From Coxiellaceae bacterium UBA1530 (GTDB lineage: Bacteria > Pseudomonadota > Gammaproteobacteria > Coxiellales > Coxiellaceae): a stretch of 64,000 bases of DNA. Position numbers and translations under genes: made by a program. Positions 17,903 to 27,428 of this stretch are shown here, piece after piece. Every line of letters begins with the position of its first letter. Position 1 is the stretch's first letter. The notes under the pieces are model-generated. The model saw only the letters and a list, made by a program, of their open reading frames with translations. It ran no database searches and had not been told where the DNA came from. The DNA lies in assembly GCA_002323325.1 (NCBI GenBank), contig DCQA01000026.1, positions 8,831-72,830 on the forward strand, given 5' to 3'.

Positions 17903-19228
17903 CTACAGAATAAAGAGCTCCCCGCGCAAGGAGTTTGGACGAGCTTCTGTTATTTTAACCGTAACCATTTGCCCAATATCCCCTGGCTTTGCTTCAAAGT
18001 TGACCACCCTGTTATTTTCAGTACGGCCTGTCATTTCTTCAGGATTCTTCTTTGAGGGGCCCGTCACGATAAGCGATTGTGTTGTTCCCACCATGCTTTC
18101 GCTAATTGCTGCTGCTTGTGATTTGATGACTTCTTGTAAGATAGCAAGGCGCTCTTGTTTAACGGTAAGCGGTGTTTCATCGGAAAGGCTTGCTGCTGGG
18201 GTTCCGGGGCGTGAGCTATAAATAAAACTGTATGAATGATCAAAGTTGAGATCTTTGACGAGTTGGAGTGTTTGCTGAAAGTCTTGATCAGTTTCACCTG
18301 GGAAGCCAACAATAATATCAGTTGAAAGACTAATGTCGGGCCTGACTTTTCTCAGCTGTCGAATACGTGATTTATACTCCAAGGTAGTATAGGTTCTTTT
18401 CATGGCAGCAAGTATACGATCAGATCCACTTTGAATGGGTAGGTGTAAATAGTTAGCAAGTTTTGGTTCTTCAGCGTAGGCTTGTATCAAGTTATCAGAA
18501 AAAGATGATGGGTATGATGTAATAAAGCGAATACGCTCAATACCATCAATGGCTGCGATGTAATGGATCAGTAAAGCGAGGTCAGCGGTGGTGCCACTCT
18601 CCATTGGCCCTTGGTAATCGTTAACGTTTTGACCAAGTAGTGTGATTTCTTTCACATTTTGTTCAGCGAGCGTCATGCATTCTGCAATAACGTCATCAAA
18701 AGGTCGACTGATCTCCTCACCACGAGTGTAAGGTACAACACAGTATGTGCAATATTTACTGCAACCTTCCATAATGGAAACATAAGCGGTGGGACCCTTT
18801 GCGCGCGGTTCAGGTAGGCAGTCAAACTTTTCAATTTCCGGAAAGGTAATATCCACTTTAGCTTGTTGATCTTTTTTAACGGCATCAACCATTTGTGGTA
18901 GCCGATGAAGTGTTTGCGGACCAAAAACAATATCGACATAAGGAGCTCGTTTTAGGATGGCTCCACCCTCTTGACTAGCAACACACCCGCCAACAGCGAT
19001 GATGGTGTCTGGGTTTTTTTGTTTAATTTTGCGCCAACGCCCAAGGTCGGAAAACACTTTTTCCTGGGCTTTTTCTCGGATCGAGCAGGTGTTCAGAATC
19101 AGAACATCTGCTTCTTCAGGTGTTTTTGAAACGGTCAGTTGATGGGATTTATTAAGAACATCGCTGATTTTTTCTGAGTCATATTCATTCATTTGGCAAC
19201 CAAATGTTTTTATGTGCAATGTTTTCAT
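17903..19228 (-). CDS. miaB: tRNA-2-methylthio-N6-dimethylallyladenosine synthase
   Basis: A 441-residue radical-SAM enzyme that adds a methylthio group to i6A37 of tRNAs reading U-starting codons. The N-terminal domain has the three cluster cysteines (TFGCQMNEYDSEK, LNTCSIREKA, GGCVAS). The radical-SAM motif is CSKYCTYCVVPYTRG and a C-terminal TRAM domain follows (MTGRTENNRVVNFEA). It is the first gene of the minus-strand run to lnt and is divergent from the aminopeptidase gene across about 150 bases. Confidence 0.97.
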   Translation of the reverse strand: MKTLHIKTFGCQMNEYDSEKISDVLNKSHQLTVSKTPEEADVLILNTCSIREKAQEKVFSDLGRWRKIKQKNPDTIIAVGGCVASQEGGAILKRAPYVDIVFGPQTLHRLPQMVDAVKKDQQAKVDITFPEIEKFDCLPEPRAKGPTAYVSIMEGCSKYCTYCVVPYTRGEEISRPFDDVIAECMTLAEQNVKEITLLGQNVNDYQGPMESGTTADLALLIHYIAAIDGIERIRFITSYPSSFSDNLIQAYAEEPKLANYLHLPIQSGSDRILAAMKRTYTTLEYKSRIRQLRKVRPDISLSTDIIVGFPGETDQDFQQTLQLVKDLNFDHSYSFIYSSRPGTPAASLSDETPLTVKQERLAILQEVIKSQAAAISESMVGTTQSLIVTGPSKKNPEEMTGRTENNRVVNFEAKPGDIGQMVTVKITEARPNSLRGELFIL

Positions 19229-19384
19229 GTCGAGTCACCTGTTTGTGCAATTCTAAGCCGCGCATTGTATGACGGTTGGCGCCTGATATCCAGTGAAAAC
19301 CCACTCATATTAAGTTGGCTATAGGCAGTCGATCATCGTTTTGCTATTCTTAGCTTTCATTTAGATTACAACTGTGAGAGCTTG

Positions 19385-20779
19385 ATGATGTCAGACTATT
19401 TTCTAACCGCAGATAAACTGCCCAGTGAGGCAATTCGTATTGTCCCCTTAATGACTCAGCAATGGGATCAGTATCTCTCCTCAGTCGATGAGACAGTGAA
19501 GAATTGGGCCAAACAATCCGGGTTTTCGGCAAAATCTAAACAGCTCTGCCTGGTTCCTGCAGCTGATGGTTCTTTAGATTATATCCTTTATGGTCTTGGT
19601 TCGTCGTATGATTGGATGGCATGGACAGCTTTGCCGCATCAACTGAGTGTTGGACATTATCACCTAGACTTGACAGAACAGGATTTAAATCAGCATGAGA
19701 TTTTTCTTACTTATTTATTTTGGGGTCTGGGTTCTTACTCTTACGACCAATATAGAACGACTGACTCTGAGGTGGCTCAGTTATATCTTCCCGACGGATT
19801 AGATTCAGCACCTTTGTTATCCTGGCTGAGTAGTCTCTCTCTTGCTCGTGACCTTGTTAACACACCGTGTGCAGATATGGCTCCTTCAGATTTAGAGCAG
19901 GTGATTCGACACGTTGCAGATGATTGCGGCGCCAAACTGTCCATCGTTACGGGTGAAGAATTAGCTCATGAATATCCTGCAATTCATGCAGTCGGTAAAG
20001 GTGCCTTACAAGGGCCGAGATTGATTGATTTAACCTGGGGTGATGAGCGTGCACCTAAAATTACTTTGGTTGGTAAAGGTGTATGTTTCGATACGGGTGG
20101 GCTCAACTTAAAGCCACCCCGTGGTATGCGTGAGATGAAAAAGGATATGGGTGGTAGTGCTGCTGCCATTGCTCTAGCGCGTTTTATTATGCTTGAGGAG
20201 TGGCCTGTTCGACTCAGGTTACTGGTACCGGCTGTAGAAAATGCCATTGATCAATCCAGTTATCGTCCTGGCGATATTATAAAAACCCGTGCTGGAATCT
20301 CTGTCGAAGTCGATAATACGGACGCTGAAGGTCGTTTGATTATGTGCGATGCTCTGTATGAGGCGTGCACCGAGTCTCCAGACTATTTAATTGACTTTGC
20401 CACACTAACAGGTGCAAGAGGTATTGCGGTCGGTCCAGATTATGCGGCTGCATTTTCTAACCAAGCTGGCGTATCTCAACAATTACAAGAATACTCTATT
20501 GGGCAGCACGATCTCGTATGGCCTTTGCCATTGCATCGACCTTATAACAGCATGTTAAGCAGTAACATTGCAGACTGTCAGAACTGTTCAACCACGGGTC
20601 AGGCAGGTACGATTACGGCGGCGTTATTTTTAGATAAATTTGTTGCGCAAGAAACAACCTGGATTCATTTTGATATTCCGGGTTCACATGAGCAAGCCTT
20701 GCAAGGATGTAAAACGGGTGGTGATGTTCAAGCTGTTAGGACTACTGCGGCTTTCTTAAAAGAGAAACTCGCACTGTGA
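19385..20779 (+). CDS. Leucyl aminopeptidase family M17 protein
   Basis: A 464-residue cytosolic metallopeptidase that removes N-terminal residues from peptides. The family signature NTDAEGRLIMCDAL is intact (near residue 315), as are the metal/lysine motif GKGVCFDTGGLNLKPP and MKKDMGGSAAA, and the C-terminal HFDIPG. The N-terminal 160 residues are a divergent version of the usual macro-like domain. I start at ATG 19385; TTG at 19382 and ATG at 19388 are alternatives. It stands alone ahead of the fad operon and may be the PepA or PepB-like enzyme of the organism. Confidence 0.9.
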   Translation: MMSDYFLTADKLPSEAIRIVPLMTQQWDQYLSSVDETVKNWAKQSGFSAKSKQLCLVPAADGSLDYILYGLGSSYDWMAWTALPHQLSVGHYHLDLTEQDLNQHEIFLTYLFWGLGSYSYDQYRTTDSEVAQLYLPDGLDSAPLLSWLSSLSLARDLVNTPCADMAPSDLEQVIRHVADDCGAKLSIVTGEELAHEYPAIHAVGKGALQGPRLIDLTWGDERAPKITLVGKGVCFDTGGLNLKPPRGMREMKKDMGGSAAAIALARFIMLEEWPVRLRLLVPAVENAIDQSSYRPGDIIKTRAGISVEVDNTDAEGRLIMCDALYEACTESPDYLIDFATLTGARGIAVGPDYAAAFSNQAGVSQQLQEYSIGQHDLVWPLPLHRPYNSMLSSNIADCQNCSTTGQAGTITAALFLDKFVAQETTWIHFDIPGSHEQALQGCKTGGDVQAVRTTAAFLKEKLAL

Positions 20780-20813
20780 TGTAGTGATCTAATAACACGT
20801 CAGGGATGGTTAA

Positions 20814-23282
20814 ATGGAATTACTCTTATCATGGCTTGTAGTACTAATAGTCCTGACGGTTTGCTTATACTGTCAGGCCCGATCTGCGGTTACCGCGCTA
20901 TCATTATTTTCAGCCCTTATTGCCCTCGCATACATTAATTCAATATCATTGCTGGGCACAACGTTGCTTTTTTGTACTGGTTTTTTAGTGTATGTCTTTT
21001 TTGTCTTCGCACCATTAAGGCGTAACGTGACTACCCGTTTTTTTATGCCATGGTTTAAACGTCAGCAATCTGAAATAACGCCTGTTGAACAAGCCGTATT
21101 AGATGCGGGAGGGCATTGGATTGAGCGAGAACTGCTATCAGGAAGTCTATCTTGGGATAAGCTATTTAAGTTGCCTGTGACTCCACTTACTGATCATGAG
21201 CAGCATTTCCTTGATCATCAAGTAGAACATTTGTGTTCTTTGTTGGATGACTGGAAAATTTGTCACGAGGACAAAGATCTTTCCTCTGAAGCTTGGGACT
21301 ACATCAAGCAAGAGCGGTTTTTCGGTATCGAAATTGATACTGCCTTGGGTGGGTTAGGTTTTTCTCCCGCGGCACACTCTGCGATTATTACAAAGATAGC
21401 AACGTGTAGTATCAGTGCGGCGTATACGGTAATGGTTCCGAATTCGCTGGGTCCAGCAGAGTTAATTCATCATTTCGGTAGTCAAGAGCAGAAACAACAT
21501 TATTTGCCGCGTCTATCGTCTGGTCAAGAGATCCCCTGTTTTGCACTGACAGGTCCTGAAGCCGGAAGTGATGCTGCCAGTCTACCGGACCGAGGTGTTA
21601 TCTGCTCTGAAGAATATCAGGGTAAGCAAGTGATAGGTGTTCGACTCAACTGGGAAAAACGATACATTACCCTTGCTCCGATTGCTACATTGATCGGTTT
21701 GGCTGTGCATGTTTACGACCCTGATAACTTGATTGGTGATGATCAAGATCTTGGTATTCAGGTCGTCTTAGTTCCCCACGATACACCTGGTGTTTCACAG
21801 GGTGCTAGGCATATGCCGATGTCGTTAGGTTTTATGAATGGTACTTTGTTGGGTAACGATGTTTTCCTGCCCTTAACTCAGGTTTTAGGCACACTGTCAT
21901 CACCCAACCAAGGGTGGATGATGTTATTAGAATGTCTATCCATTGGTCGTGGAATTTCAATGCCCGCATTGTCCTCCGCGGTCGGACAGCAATGTTTCAA
22001 AATGACCAGTGCTTATTGTAAAGTTCGTGAGCAGTTCAATCGACCAATAGGAGAATTTGAGGGAGTCAAAACCGCTCTATCTGAAATAGGAGGGTTAACT
22101 TATCTCATTGCAGCGACTCGTTATGTTACCACCGAAGCGGTTGTTCAGGGTGCTAAGCCGTCTGTTGCATCAGTAATGAGTAAGTATCATCTGACAGAAT
22201 TGAGTCGTAAAATATTAGCACGATCAATGGATATTCATGCGGGACATGGTTTGCAAATGGGGCCGCGAAATTTACTCGCCAATGTGTTTAATGGACAGCC
22301 AATCAGTACGGTAGGAGAGGGTGCAAATATCATGACGCGCAACTTGATTATCTTTGGTCAAGGCGTCATGCGTTCTCATCCTTTTTTAAAGGCAGCCACT
22401 CAAGCTGCTTATCACGAAAATCAAAAGTACGCTTTGAAACAATTTGATCGCCACTTGTGGTGTCATGTAAAATTTTTATCCTGTCATTTTATTCGTGGAA
22501 TTTTCTCAGGGTTGACTGGTGGTAGTTGGTGCAACACTCCCTCAGGTATAGATAAAACAATACGGGGCTATTGCCAGAAAGTTATTCGTATGAATCATGT
22601 TTTTATAATATTCACCGATCTGACATTAGCAATTCTAGGAAAGCAGTTAAAAGTTCGCGAATCAATTTCTGCTCGACTGGGTGATGTTTTTAGTTACTTA
22701 TACTTACTGATTTGTTTGTTAAAATTTTATAACGATGAAAAAGATAAACATGCACTTCCCTTATTATCTTGGGCGTGTGACTATGCTTTGTCTTCAGCGT
22801 ACGAGGCTTTAGAGGAGCTGGCTAATAATTTCCCTAAGCCCCGTTTAGCGCGCTGCTTAATGCGTTTATTTTTTCCATGGGGAAGGCCCTTTTATCCTCC
22901 TAAAGATGATTTATCGCATCAGTTAGCTGACTGGATGCAAGAAAGTACGCCTCTTCGCGATCGACTAACTCAGCTTTGTTACGTCGGTGACACGATGATG
23001 GATCCTGTTTACCGTTTAGAGAATGCATTCCAAAATATCTTACAAAATCACAAGCTTTTTGATAAAGTAAATCAAGGAATTAAAGAAGGGACTATCTTCA
23101 GAGGTTTAACACGTCACGATACACTCAGACACGCACTATCTAAGGCTATCATCAATCAAGCTGAATATGATCTACTAATGGCGTGCGAGGAGTTACGTGA
23201 CCAAGCCTGTGCAGTTGATGTGTTTGATGCGTTTAATAAAGGTTTCCCATTCTCGATGACCGTTGAGAAAACGGTGATTTAA
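20814..23282 (+). CDS. fadE: Long-chain acyl-CoA dehydrogenase, FadE type
   Basis: An 822-residue flavoprotein doing the first step of fatty-acid beta-oxidation. Two N-terminal hydrophobic segments (residues about 1-70) are followed by the acyl-CoA dehydrogenase core: FALTGPEAGSDAAS is the flavin/substrate motif near 240, REQFNRPIGEFEGV the conserved helix, and GEGANIMTRNLIIFGQG follows. A long C-terminal extension of about 280 residues is typical of FadE and absent in short acyl-CoA dehydrogenases. It leads the fadE-fadI-fadJ set, with 26 bases before the thiolase gene. Confidence 0.95.
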   Translation: MELLLSWLVVLIVLTVCLYCQARSAVTALSLFSALIALAYINSISLLGTTLLFCTGFLVYVFFVFAPLRRNVTTRFFMPWFKRQQSEITPVEQAVLDAGGHWIERELLSGSLSWDKLFKLPVTPLTDHEQHFLDHQVEHLCSLLDDWKICHEDKDLSSEAWDYIKQERFFGIEIDTALGGLGFSPAAHSAIITKIATCSISAAYTVMVPNSLGPAELIHHFGSQEQKQHYLPRLSSGQEIPCFALTGPEAGSDAASLPDRGVICSEEYQGKQVIGVRLNWEKRYITLAPIATLIGLAVHVYDPDNLIGDDQDLGIQVVLVPHDTPGVSQGARHMPMSLGFMNGTLLGNDVFLPLTQVLGTLSSPNQGWMMLLECLSIGRGISMPALSSAVGQQCFKMTSAYCKVREQFNRPIGEFEGVKTALSEIGGLTYLIAATRYVTTEAVVQGAKPSVASVMSKYHLTELSRKILARSMDIHAGHGLQMGPRNLLANVFNGQPISTVGEGANIMTRNLIIFGQGVMRSHPFLKAATQAAYHENQKYALKQFDRHLWCHVKFLSCHFIRGIFSGLTGGSWCNTPSGIDKTIRGYCQKVIRMNHVFIIFTDLTLAILGKQLKVRESISARLGDVFSYLYLLICLLKFYNDEKDKHALPLLSWACDYALSSAYEALEELANNFPKPRLARCLMRLFFPWGRPFYPPKDDLSHQLADWMQESTPLRDRLTQLCYVGDTMMDPVYRLENAFQNILQNHKLFDKVNQGIKEGTIFRGLTRHDTLRHALSKAIINQAEYDLLMACEELRDQACAVDVFDAFNKGFPFSMTVEKTVI

Positions 23283-23308
23283 GTTATCACAAGACAAGAG
23301 GTCGATGC

Positions 23309-24607
23309 ATGCATAATCAACAATTAAAGCCAGTTTATATTATCGATGGTGCACGTACACCGTTTTTAAAAGCTAGAGGTATACGAGGCCCCTTTTCTGC
23401 CTCTGATTTGGCAACTCGTGCGGGTCAGGCTCTATTAAACAAACACAACGTCGATCCAACAACGCTAGATGAAGTGATTATGGGCTGTATGATTCCCAGC
23501 GAAGATGAAGCTAACATAGGCCGTATTATTGCTCTAAGATTGGGTTGTGGTTACCGTGTCCCAGGTTGGACAGTACAACGCAATTGCGCTTCGGGATTAC
23601 AGTCTTTAGATTCTGCTTATCAAAATATTGCGACAGGGCGTTCAAATCTAGTTTTGGCAGGTGGCACAGAGACTATGAGTCGAGCCCCGTTACTCTATCA
23701 ACCTGAAATGGTTAATTGGCTGGCTCGCTTCGGTAAAGCTAAATCATTTACAGCTAAATGTTCACTATTGAAAGAGCTTCGTCCTAAGTACCTGAAACCC
23801 ATTATCAGTCTTTTACATGGCTTAAACGACTTTCTATGTGATTGTAATATGGGGCAATCGACCGAGGAAATTGCCTATCTGTACAACATATCTCGTCACG
23901 ATATGGATGAGTTTGCGATGCAAAGTCAGCTTCGTGCCACAGAGGCCCAGTCGCAAGGGCTATTTGATGATGAGATGATTTCAATTTTTGATATAAAAGG
24001 GGAACTATACAATCACGATGATGGAGTTCGTCCAGACACTTCTATGGAAAGTCTAGCTAAATTGAAGCCTGTTTTTGACCGAAAATTCGGTGCTATCACG
24101 CCAGCTAACAGTTCACAAGTCAGTGATGGCTCGGCTGTACTATTAATGGCTAGTGAAGAGGCCGTCGAGCAGTACCAGCTCCCAGTGCTAGGTAGGTTTG
24201 TTGATATTCACTGGGCTGGGTGTAACCCCTATCTGATGGGGCTAGGGCCTAGTTATGCTGTACCGCCGCTTTTGGATCGTCATGAGTTATCAGTCAATGA
24301 TATTGATTATTGGGAAATCAATGAGGCTTTCGCTGCGCAAACATTGGGGTGTTTAAAAGCATGGCAATCGGAAGCGTTTTGTCAAAAAGAATTAGGATTA
24401 ACTTCAACGTTTGGCTCTATAGATTCACAAAGATTGAATATTGATGGAGGTGCAATTGCTTTAGGGCACCCAGTAGGCGCTAGCGGAGCTCGTATTGCAT
24501 TGCACGTCTTAAATGTTTTAAAGCGCAATGACCAAAAACGAGGTGTAGCAACACTCTGTATTGGTGGTGGTATTGGTGGCGCAGCATTACTAGAGCGTGT
24601 TAACTAA
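23309..24607 (+). CDS. fadI: 3-ketoacyl-CoA thiolase
   Basis: A 432-residue thiolase that releases acetyl-CoA in the last step of beta-oxidation. The acylated Cys lies in QRNCASGLQSLDSAY (near residue 92). The C-terminal catalytic motifs are NEAFAAQTL, GGAIALGHPVGASGARI and CIGGGIGGAAL. Its length and insert resemble the FadI branch rather than the 390-residue FadA branch, but the split between FadI and acetyl-CoA acetyltransferase cannot be made with certainty by eye. It stands between fadE and the multifunctional subunit gene. Confidence 0.88.
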   Translation: MHNQQLKPVYIIDGARTPFLKARGIRGPFSASDLATRAGQALLNKHNVDPTTLDEVIMGCMIPSEDEANIGRIIALRLGCGYRVPGWTVQRNCASGLQSLDSAYQNIATGRSNLVLAGGTETMSRAPLLYQPEMVNWLARFGKAKSFTAKCSLLKELRPKYLKPIISLLHGLNDFLCDCNMGQSTEEIAYLYNISRHDMDEFAMQSQLRATEAQSQGLFDDEMISIFDIKGELYNHDDGVRPDTSMESLAKLKPVFDRKFGAITPANSSQVSDGSAVLLMASEEAVEQYQLPVLGRFVDIHWAGCNPYLMGLGPSYAVPPLLDRHELSVNDIDYWEINEAFAAQTLGCLKAWQSEAFCQKELGLTSTFGSIDSQRLNIDGGAIALGHPVGASGARIALHVLNVLKRNDQKRGVATLCIGGGIGGAALLERVN

Positions 24608-24626
24608 AGTTCACAGAGGAATGACA

Positions 24627-26693
24627 ATGAATGATTCACAAATACACTGGCAGTATACAATCGATGAAGAGGGTATTACTTGGTTAGCTCTTAACCGTGA
24701 AGGGGAGACTGTCAATACGATCAATCAGGGTGTTTTACTGGAATTAGAGTGCCTGCTCGATAATACAGAGATTCTCACATCAAAAGGGATAGTTATTACC
24801 TCGGCTAAGAAAAAAGGCTTCATAGCAGGAGCTGATATCAAACAATTTTCGAGTTGTAAAAATGAGGAAGATTTTTTTGATTGGATTCGTCATGGTCAAT
24901 GTATCTTTGATAAGCTTGAGGCATTAGCTATTCCTACTGTTGCTATGATAAATGGCTTTTGTTTGGGTGGTGGTTACGAGTTAGCTCTAGCTTGTCGTTA
25001 CCGAGTGGCCGATGATTCTGCTAGTACTAAAATTGGTCTTCCAGAGATTAAGTTAGGGATTCATCCAGGATGGGGTGGTTGCATTCGGTTACCTAAACTT
25101 ATTGGTGCATTGCCGGCAATGAGTGTGATCTTGCCAGGTGCGGCTTTACCCTCTAAAAAAGCTAAAAAGATGGGTATGATCGACCAAGCGGTTCCTTTAC
25201 GACAATTACGTAATGCCGCACGTTATTACGTTCTCAATCAGCCTTCGCCACATCGCCCGAACTATCTTCATGCACGTTCAAACAGTGCTTTGTATCGCCC
25301 TCTGTTAAAACCTCTACTTATGAAGGCGCTGGCAAAAAAATCAGTCAATCGATTACATTATCCAGCACCATTTGCAGTTATTGAGAATTGGGTTCAATAC
25401 GGTGTCGGTGGAGACGCTATGATCAATGAGGCTCGATCCATCAGTAAGCTCTTTGCCACTGATACTGCCAAAAATCTTGGCCGAGTCTTTTTTCTGCAAA
25501 ATCAGATGAAGGAATTAGCTAAAGGCATTGTTTTTAATGCCAAGCATGTGCATGTGATCGGTGGTGGAACAATGGGTGGTGATATCGCTGCATGGTGCGC
25601 CCTACAGGGGTTTCAAGTCACTTTGCAGGATCAGACCTTCGAGAAGCTCTCTCCGGCTATTAAGCGAGCAGGTATTTTGTTCAAGAAGAAACTGAAGAAG
25701 CCGGCATTGATTCAAACAGCGCTTGATCGTTTACAGGCTGATATCACCGGTCAAGGAGTCGCTCATGCAGACGTGGTGATTGAAGCTGTTTTTGAAAACT
25801 TAGAGGTCAAACAGGCCCTATTCGACCAGGTTGAATCGATGGCTAAGCCCAATGCAATTCTAGCGACGAATACGTCCAGTATCCCTTTAGAGACTATTGC
25901 CTCTGGAATGAAAGATCCATCAAGACTTCTAGGAATCCATTTCTTTAATCCAGTATCAAAAATGCCACTCGTTGAAATAGTCAAGAGCGAGCAAACACAA
26001 CCAGCACTTATTCAACAAGCCGCCGCCTTTGCTAATAGTATCAAACGATCTCCTATTGTTGTCAGTAGTCGTCCTGGTTTCTTGGTTAATCGAGTGCTCA
26101 TACCTTATCTTATGGAAGCTATGACTCTCTTAGAGGAGGGTATTCCTGCCGACCATATCGATCAGGCGGCGATCGATTTTGGAATGCCCATGGGGCCAAT
26201 CACTCTGGCTGATACAGTAGGTTTGGATGTGTGTTTATCCGTAGGAGAGATTTTAGCTAACTCAATTGGCGGCGTTGTTCCTGAAAAATTAAAGGCGATG
26301 GTTGCAGATGGCAACCTTGGTGTTAAATCAGGGCAGGGTTTTTATCATTATAAACGAGGTAAGAAAGTTGAATCAAAAGATCGTGGTTCAAGTGACACAA
26401 TAAAAACGCCGGATCTAACCGACCGTCTAATATTATCAATGGTCAATGAAGCTGTTAGCTGCTTGCATCATGGTGTCGTTGATAACGCTGATCTCCTCGA
26501 TGCCGGTATGATATTCGGAACGGGTTTCGCACCATTTAGAGGGGGGCCAATTCATTATGCAGTTCATCGAGGGGTGATTGATGTGGTTGCACAATTAGAG
26601 CGTCTCAGCAAAGATTATGGTGATCGCTTCAAACCTAAAATGGGTTGGGATAGTATTGTTGTCAATAATGATAAAAATACGGTTGTGTTATGA
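24627..26693 (+). CDS. fadJ: Beta-oxidation multifunctional enzyme: enoyl-CoA hydratase / 3-hydroxyacyl-CoA dehydrogenase
   Basis: A 688-residue protein with an N-terminal crotonase domain (FIAGADIKQF oxyanion motif; NGFCLGGGYELALACRYR; GLPEIKLGIHPGWGG with the catalytic Glu) and a C-terminal dehydrogenase (HVIGGGTMGGDIAAWCA NAD-binding loop; LGIHFFNPVSKMPLVEIV; PGFLVNR). I place the start at ATG 24627, 6 bases after AGAGGA. The ATG at 24621 touches that site, and the upstream frame overlaps fadI. It works with the preceding thiolase. Its stop overlaps the next gene by 4 bases. Confidence 0.92.
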   Translation: MNDSQIHWQYTIDEEGITWLALNREGETVNTINQGVLLELECLLDNTEILTSKGIVITSAKKKGFIAGADIKQFSSCKNEEDFFDWIRHGQCIFDKLEALAIPTVAMINGFCLGGGYELALACRYRVADDSASTKIGLPEIKLGIHPGWGGCIRLPKLIGALPAMSVILPGAALPSKKAKKMGMIDQAVPLRQLRNAARYYVLNQPSPHRPNYLHARSNSALYRPLLKPLLMKALAKKSVNRLHYPAPFAVIENWVQYGVGGDAMINEARSISKLFATDTAKNLGRVFFLQNQMKELAKGIVFNAKHVHVIGGGTMGGDIAAWCALQGFQVTLQDQTFEKLSPAIKRAGILFKKKLKKPALIQTALDRLQADITGQGVAHADVVIEAVFENLEVKQALFDQVESMAKPNAILATNTSSIPLETIASGMKDPSRLLGIHFFNPVSKMPLVEIVKSEQTQPALIQQAAAFANSIKRSPIVVSSRPGFLVNRVLIPYLMEAMTLLEEGIPADHIDQAAIDFGMPMGPITLADTVGLDVCLSVGEILANSIGGVVPEKLKAMVADGNLGVKSGQGFYHYKRGKKVESKDRGSSDTIKTPDLTDRLILSMVNEAVSCLHHGVVDNADLLDAGMIFGTGFAPFRGGPIHYAVHRGVIDVVAQLERLSKDYGDRFKPKMGWDSIVVNNDKNTVVL

Positions 26694-27412
26694 AAACACA
26701 GATTAGCTACCCCCAGGTGCCTCAAGAAATATTGAAATTATTTTTTCTGTCCATGAAGCATTTTTTTCCATCCTACCGTCGTATCTGGCCGCTAGCCATA
26801 GTAATAATGTTGCTTTTTTGGCTGAATCAGCATATAGAAATCATTCATAATATAATTATCGAGCAAGTCTGCTCGGTGGTTATATTATTTACCGGATATA
26901 TTACAGTAAATCTAGCATTATCAGGCGTCCACCAAAATTACTCGCATCAGAGTATGACTGTGATTCGAGATAAAAGTGTCTGGATATCATTGTGTGTAAT
27001 GTTCATCTATCTGCTAGTGCCTTTTATTGCAATGGATTTATTGCTCATTCACTTGGATTTCACTCAAGGAAAGATCGTATTTCTTCTTCTGGTTCTCTCA
27101 TCATTCCTTATCTTTGCTTATTTGCTTAGTATTTTTACATGCCCACTTCTGTTGATCGATCAATGTTCACTGTGGCAAGCAGTGATAGTTAGTATTCAAT
27201 ATGCAAAGAAAAACTGGATTTGTCCGGTGATTATTTATATTTTACTGATGAGCATGGTACTGACAGTGTTACCTTCTAGTCAGCATATGCTTTGGCTTGC
27301 CCAATACCATTTGAACTCGCCAGTATCTTTCATATCAATATCATTTTTTTTCACAGTGGTTATAAATCTCTGGTTGTTAGTAGTTAATGATTACAAAGTT
27401 AGATTAGCCTAG
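26690..27412 (+). CDS. Multi-pass membrane protein of unknown function
   Basis: A 240-residue protein with about six predicted transmembrane segments and short loops; I recognise no signature. It overlaps the end of the beta-oxidation gene by ATGA, so it is very likely translated with it and may help handle fatty acids at the membrane, but that is only context. The pattern of six helices with a charged start resembles general YciC/DUF975-like membrane proteins, without a firm match. Confidence 0.65.
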   Translation: MKTQISYPQVPQEILKLFFLSMKHFFPSYRRIWPLAIVIMLLFWLNQHIEIIHNIIIEQVCSVVILFTGYITVNLALSGVHQNYSHQSMTVIRDKSVWISLCVMFIYLLVPFIAMDLLLIHLDFTQGKIVFLLLVLSSFLIFAYLLSIFTCPLLLIDQCSLWQAVIVSIQYAKKNWICPVIIYILLMSMVLTVLPSSQHMLWLAQYHLNSPVSFISISFFFTVVINLWLLVVNDYKVRLA

Positions 27413-27428
27413 CTAACGGTAACTTTTT